NCBI GenBank assembly: GCA_016192145.1
Contig: JACPUT010000018.1
Location: 1-64,000 of the forward strand
Length of the DNA stretch: 64,000 nucleotides
Source of the DNA: Acidobacteriota bacterium
Lineage (GTDB): Bacteria; Acidobacteriota; Holophagae; Holophagales; Holophagaceae
Direction: 5' to 3'
Part shown: one piece after another, positions 62,579 through 64,000 of the stretch
Numbering within the stretch: the first letter of the stretch is position 1
Layout of the letters: each line of letters opens with the position of its first letter
Made by a program: the position numbers and the translations under genes
Notes under the pieces: generated by a model
The model's input: only the letters and a program-made list of their open reading frames with translations
Databases searched by the model: none
What the model was told of the DNA's origin: nothing

Positions 62579-63292
62579 CTAGCGCTTTTCCAGCTCGATG
62601 GCCGTGGGGAAGAGCCAGCTGTTCTCCTTGTGGATGTGGCGGTGGAGGTCCTGCTCCATCTCATGGAGCCCGTCGAGCATGGCGCGCCAGCTGTTGCAGG
62701 CATCTGCCGGGGGAACGAACTCATCGGTGAGTCGGCGGAAGGATTCCAGGTTCGCGCCGTGGTTCTCGTGCTCGTGCATCATGGCGTTCACGGGCATCTG
62801 CACGGACATGTGGCAGCCGCCCATGGCCGCGCCGGTCTTGCCTTCGGCCAGGGCCAGGCACATGGGGAAGAGCACGCGCTCCTCCTTCTCCAGGTGGGCG
62901 TAGGTCTCCTCCTGGAACTGGAGGTAGATGCGGCGCAGCTCCAGGAGCCGGGGATCCTCGTGGCCGTGGACGTTGGCCACCTTCTGGGTGAGGAAGTCCA
63001 GGCGGGGCATGCACTCCTTCATGAACACGTGGTGGGTGGAGACGATGTGATCCACGGCCGTGGCCACGCTTTCCCGCCAGGTCTGATCCTCTTCCTGATG
63101 GGCCGCGGCGTCCTGGGCCTCCAGGGCCTGGAGGATGGCGCTGAGCTCGATGCCCTTCTCGGCGCAGGCCACGCCCAGGGCCTGATGCCCCTTGCAACAG
63201 TAATCCAGCCCCACCTTCTCGAACACCTTCGAGCGGCTCGGCTTTTCCAGCACCAGCTCGCCCACGCTCTTGGCAACCCATTCCTGGCTCAT
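62579..63292 (-). CDS. ric: Ric/YtfE-type di-iron iron-sulfur cluster repair protein
   Basis: 237 residues, full length. The N-terminal ScdA domain carries the conserved DYCCKGHQAL (C32 and C33), and the hemerythrin-like domain supplies the di-iron ligands H87/H88, H133 in THLEKEE..., H173/H175 in MMHEHE, and the C-terminal HRHIHKENSWLFP. Ric proteins repair iron-sulfur clusters damaged by nitric oxide or oxidants. The start at 63292 has AAGGAGG upstream; a longer frame upstream is not protein-like. It is divergent from norZ, and two FNR/Dnr-type boxes lie between them. Confidence 0.93.
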   Translation of the reverse strand: MSQEWVAKSVGELVLEKPSRSKVFEKVGLDYCCKGHQALGVACAEKGIELSAILQALEAQDAAAHQEEDQTWRESVATAVDHIVSTHHVFMKECMPRLDFLTQKVANVHGHEDPRLLELRRIYLQFQEETYAHLEKEERVLFPMCLALAEGKTGAAMGGCHMSVQMPVNAMMHEHENHGANLESFRRLTDEFVPPADACNSWRAMLDGLHEMEQDLHRHIHKENSWLFPTAIELEKR

Positions 63293-63340
63293 GAAGGCCT
63301 CCTTGTGAACCAAGGGTGGGCGGGTCGCATCGGGAGGGCC

Positions 63341-63354
63341 TTGACGCATCTCAA
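63341..63354. promoter_or_regulatory. FNR/Dnr-type operator, site 1
   Basis: TTGA-N6-TCAA (TTGACGCATCTCAA), the half-site pattern of CRP/FNR-family regulators such as FNR, Dnr and NNR. Its centre is about 55 bp from the ric ATG. If it lies at -41.5, ric transcription would start about 14 bp before the ATG, just ahead of the ribosome-binding site. Confidence 0.7.
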
Positions 63355-63365
63355 GGTGGCCACCC

Positions 63366-63379
63366 TTGACATGGGTCAA
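63366..63379. promoter_or_regulatory. FNR/Dnr-type operator, site 2
   Basis: TTGACATGGGTCAA (TTGAC-N4-GTCAA), a perfect FNR/NNR-type palindrome, 25 bp from site 1. It extends to CCTTGAC/GTCAAGG. A -41.5 placement puts the norZ transcription start at about 63414, a leader of about 12 nt with AGGAGG inside it. Confidence 0.75.
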
Positions 63380-63425
63380 GGTCATCGCGACGCATTCTCC
63401 GCAGGCTACAGGGCAGGAGGTGCCC

Positions 63426-64000
63426 GTGAGAGCCCGCTGGTTTGCCCTGTTGATGGTCGTCTTAGGTGGTTTCGGAGTATTGGGATACGGGGGCTTACGC
63501 ATCGCCCGGGAGGCGCCGCCCATTCCCCGGCAGGTGGTGGCGGAGGGTTCCGTCCTGGCGCCCGAGGGGGCCATCCTGGAGGGCCAGAAGCTCTACCTGG
63601 GTCACGGAGGCCAGCACTTGGGCTCCATCTGGGGCCACGGCGCCTACCTGGCGCCGGATTGGACCGCCGCCGCCCTGCACCAGTGGGCGGAAGGCACCCT
63701 CGCCGCCCTGAAGGCCGAAGGGCTTTCCGAAGCGGAAGCCCGGGAGCAGGTGAAGCAGCGCTTCCAGCAGAGCCGCGTGGAGGGGGGCCAGCTCGCCCTC
63801 GATCCCGCCCGCGCCAAGGGCTATCGGGCCGCTCAGGAGGCCCTGGCCCGCACCGTGTCGCTGGGCGACAAGGAAGCCGCCATCCCCGCGAAGTGGATCC
63901 CCACCCTGGAAGAAGGCCGCCGCGTCGCCGACTTCTACCTCTGGACCGCCTGGACCGCCGCCGCGCGGCGCCCCGGCCAGGCCGAGAGCTGGACGCAGAA
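63426..64000 (+). CDS. norZ: Quinol-dependent nitric oxide reductase (qNor), 5' part, cut by the window edge
   Basis: 191 codons are visible. The first membrane helix (LLMVVLGGFGVLGYGGL) is followed by the qNor-specific periplasmic domain: IAREAPPIPRQVVAEGS, EGQKLYLGHGGQHLGSIWGH and GAYLAPDWTAAALHQWAEG, and near the edge the beginning of FYLWTAWTAAARRPG. qNor reduces two NO to N2O with electrons from quinol. The catalytic heme-copper-like core lies outside the window. The start codon is GTG at 63426, supported by CAGGAGG 5 nt upstream. Divergent ric and the two FNR-type sites link it to NO detoxification. Confidence 0.93.
   Translation, partial: MRARWFALLMVVLGGFGVLGYGGLRIAREAPPIPRQVVAEGSVLAPEGAILEGQKLYLGHGGQHLGSIWGHGAYLAPDWTAAALHQWAEGTLAALKAEGLSEAEAREQVKQRFQQSRVEGGQLALDPARAKGYRAAQEALARTVSLGDKEAAIPAKWIPTLEEGRRVADFYLWTAWTAAARRPGQAESWTQ

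Overview
The window looks like chromosomal DNA of an Acidobacteriota member, most likely of the Holophaga/Geothrix group. The evidence is a GC-rich core with a CIRCE-controlled groES-groEL pair, an Oar-like TonB receptor with an N-terminal carboxypeptidase-regulatory domain, an S55 (SpoIVB-like) peptidase, a VPS10/BNR propeller protein and a quinol-type nitric oxide reductase. The taxonomic call is inferred from gene content; no rRNA gene is present.

Region 1 (1-29.5 kb) is accessory in character and visibly less GC-rich. It holds the tail of an unknown gene, an LpxR-like lipid A deacylase and a small unknown protein. Then comes a compact, same-strand, three-gene locus of about 25.7 kb. Its first gene encodes a 4221-residue exported protein built from carboxypeptidase-regulatory-like repeats. 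The second encodes a protein of about 3998 residues with a vWA-like head, at least ten tandem Ig-like repeats of about 85 residues, propeller-like segments and a C-terminal lytic-transglycosylase-like domain. The third encodes a 332-residue exported protein 26 bp downstream. This resembles a polymorphic-toxin arrangement (peptidoglycan-cutting tip followed by a periplasmic immunity candidate) and is the best candidate here for an undescribed system. It is followed by about 1.5 kb of gene debris and two diverged copies of a 180-bp hairpin-bearing repeat.

Region 2 (29.6-44.8 kb) is core-like and mostly on the minus strand. It contains a methyl-accepting protein, a TonB receptor and a YfiR-like periplasmic protein in one operon. 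A zinc-ribbon protein and a YggS-type PLP protein overlap by 4 bp. On the plus strand lies groES-groEL behind a CIRCE operator. After it come an M4-like metallopeptidase with an emfourin-like inhibitor gene, an MFS transporter, a YmdB phosphodiesterase and the Oar-like receptor.

Region 3 (45-57.9 kb) runs mostly on the plus strand. It holds an S55 peptidase, two exported beta-propeller proteins and an Mpo1-like membrane protein. A minus-strand crotonase and LURP-one pair and a dienelactone hydrolase follow. Then come nadC, two metallo-beta-lactamase-fold hydrolases and an SPFH protein.

Region 4 (58-64 kb) carries an iron-sulfur-type Rrf2 regulator, a TerC/Alx transporter divergent from an NhaR-like regulator, a short CDF transporter coupled to an RsbW-like ATPase, and a divergent pair, ric and norZ. 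Two FNR/Dnr-type operators sit between ric and norZ, so this end of the window is a nitric-oxide defence locus. Three intergenic sites (40.6, 53.9 and 61.2 kb) share one architecture: a short unit of 7, 9 or 10 bp in tandem, faced by inverted copies. Their sequences are unrelated.
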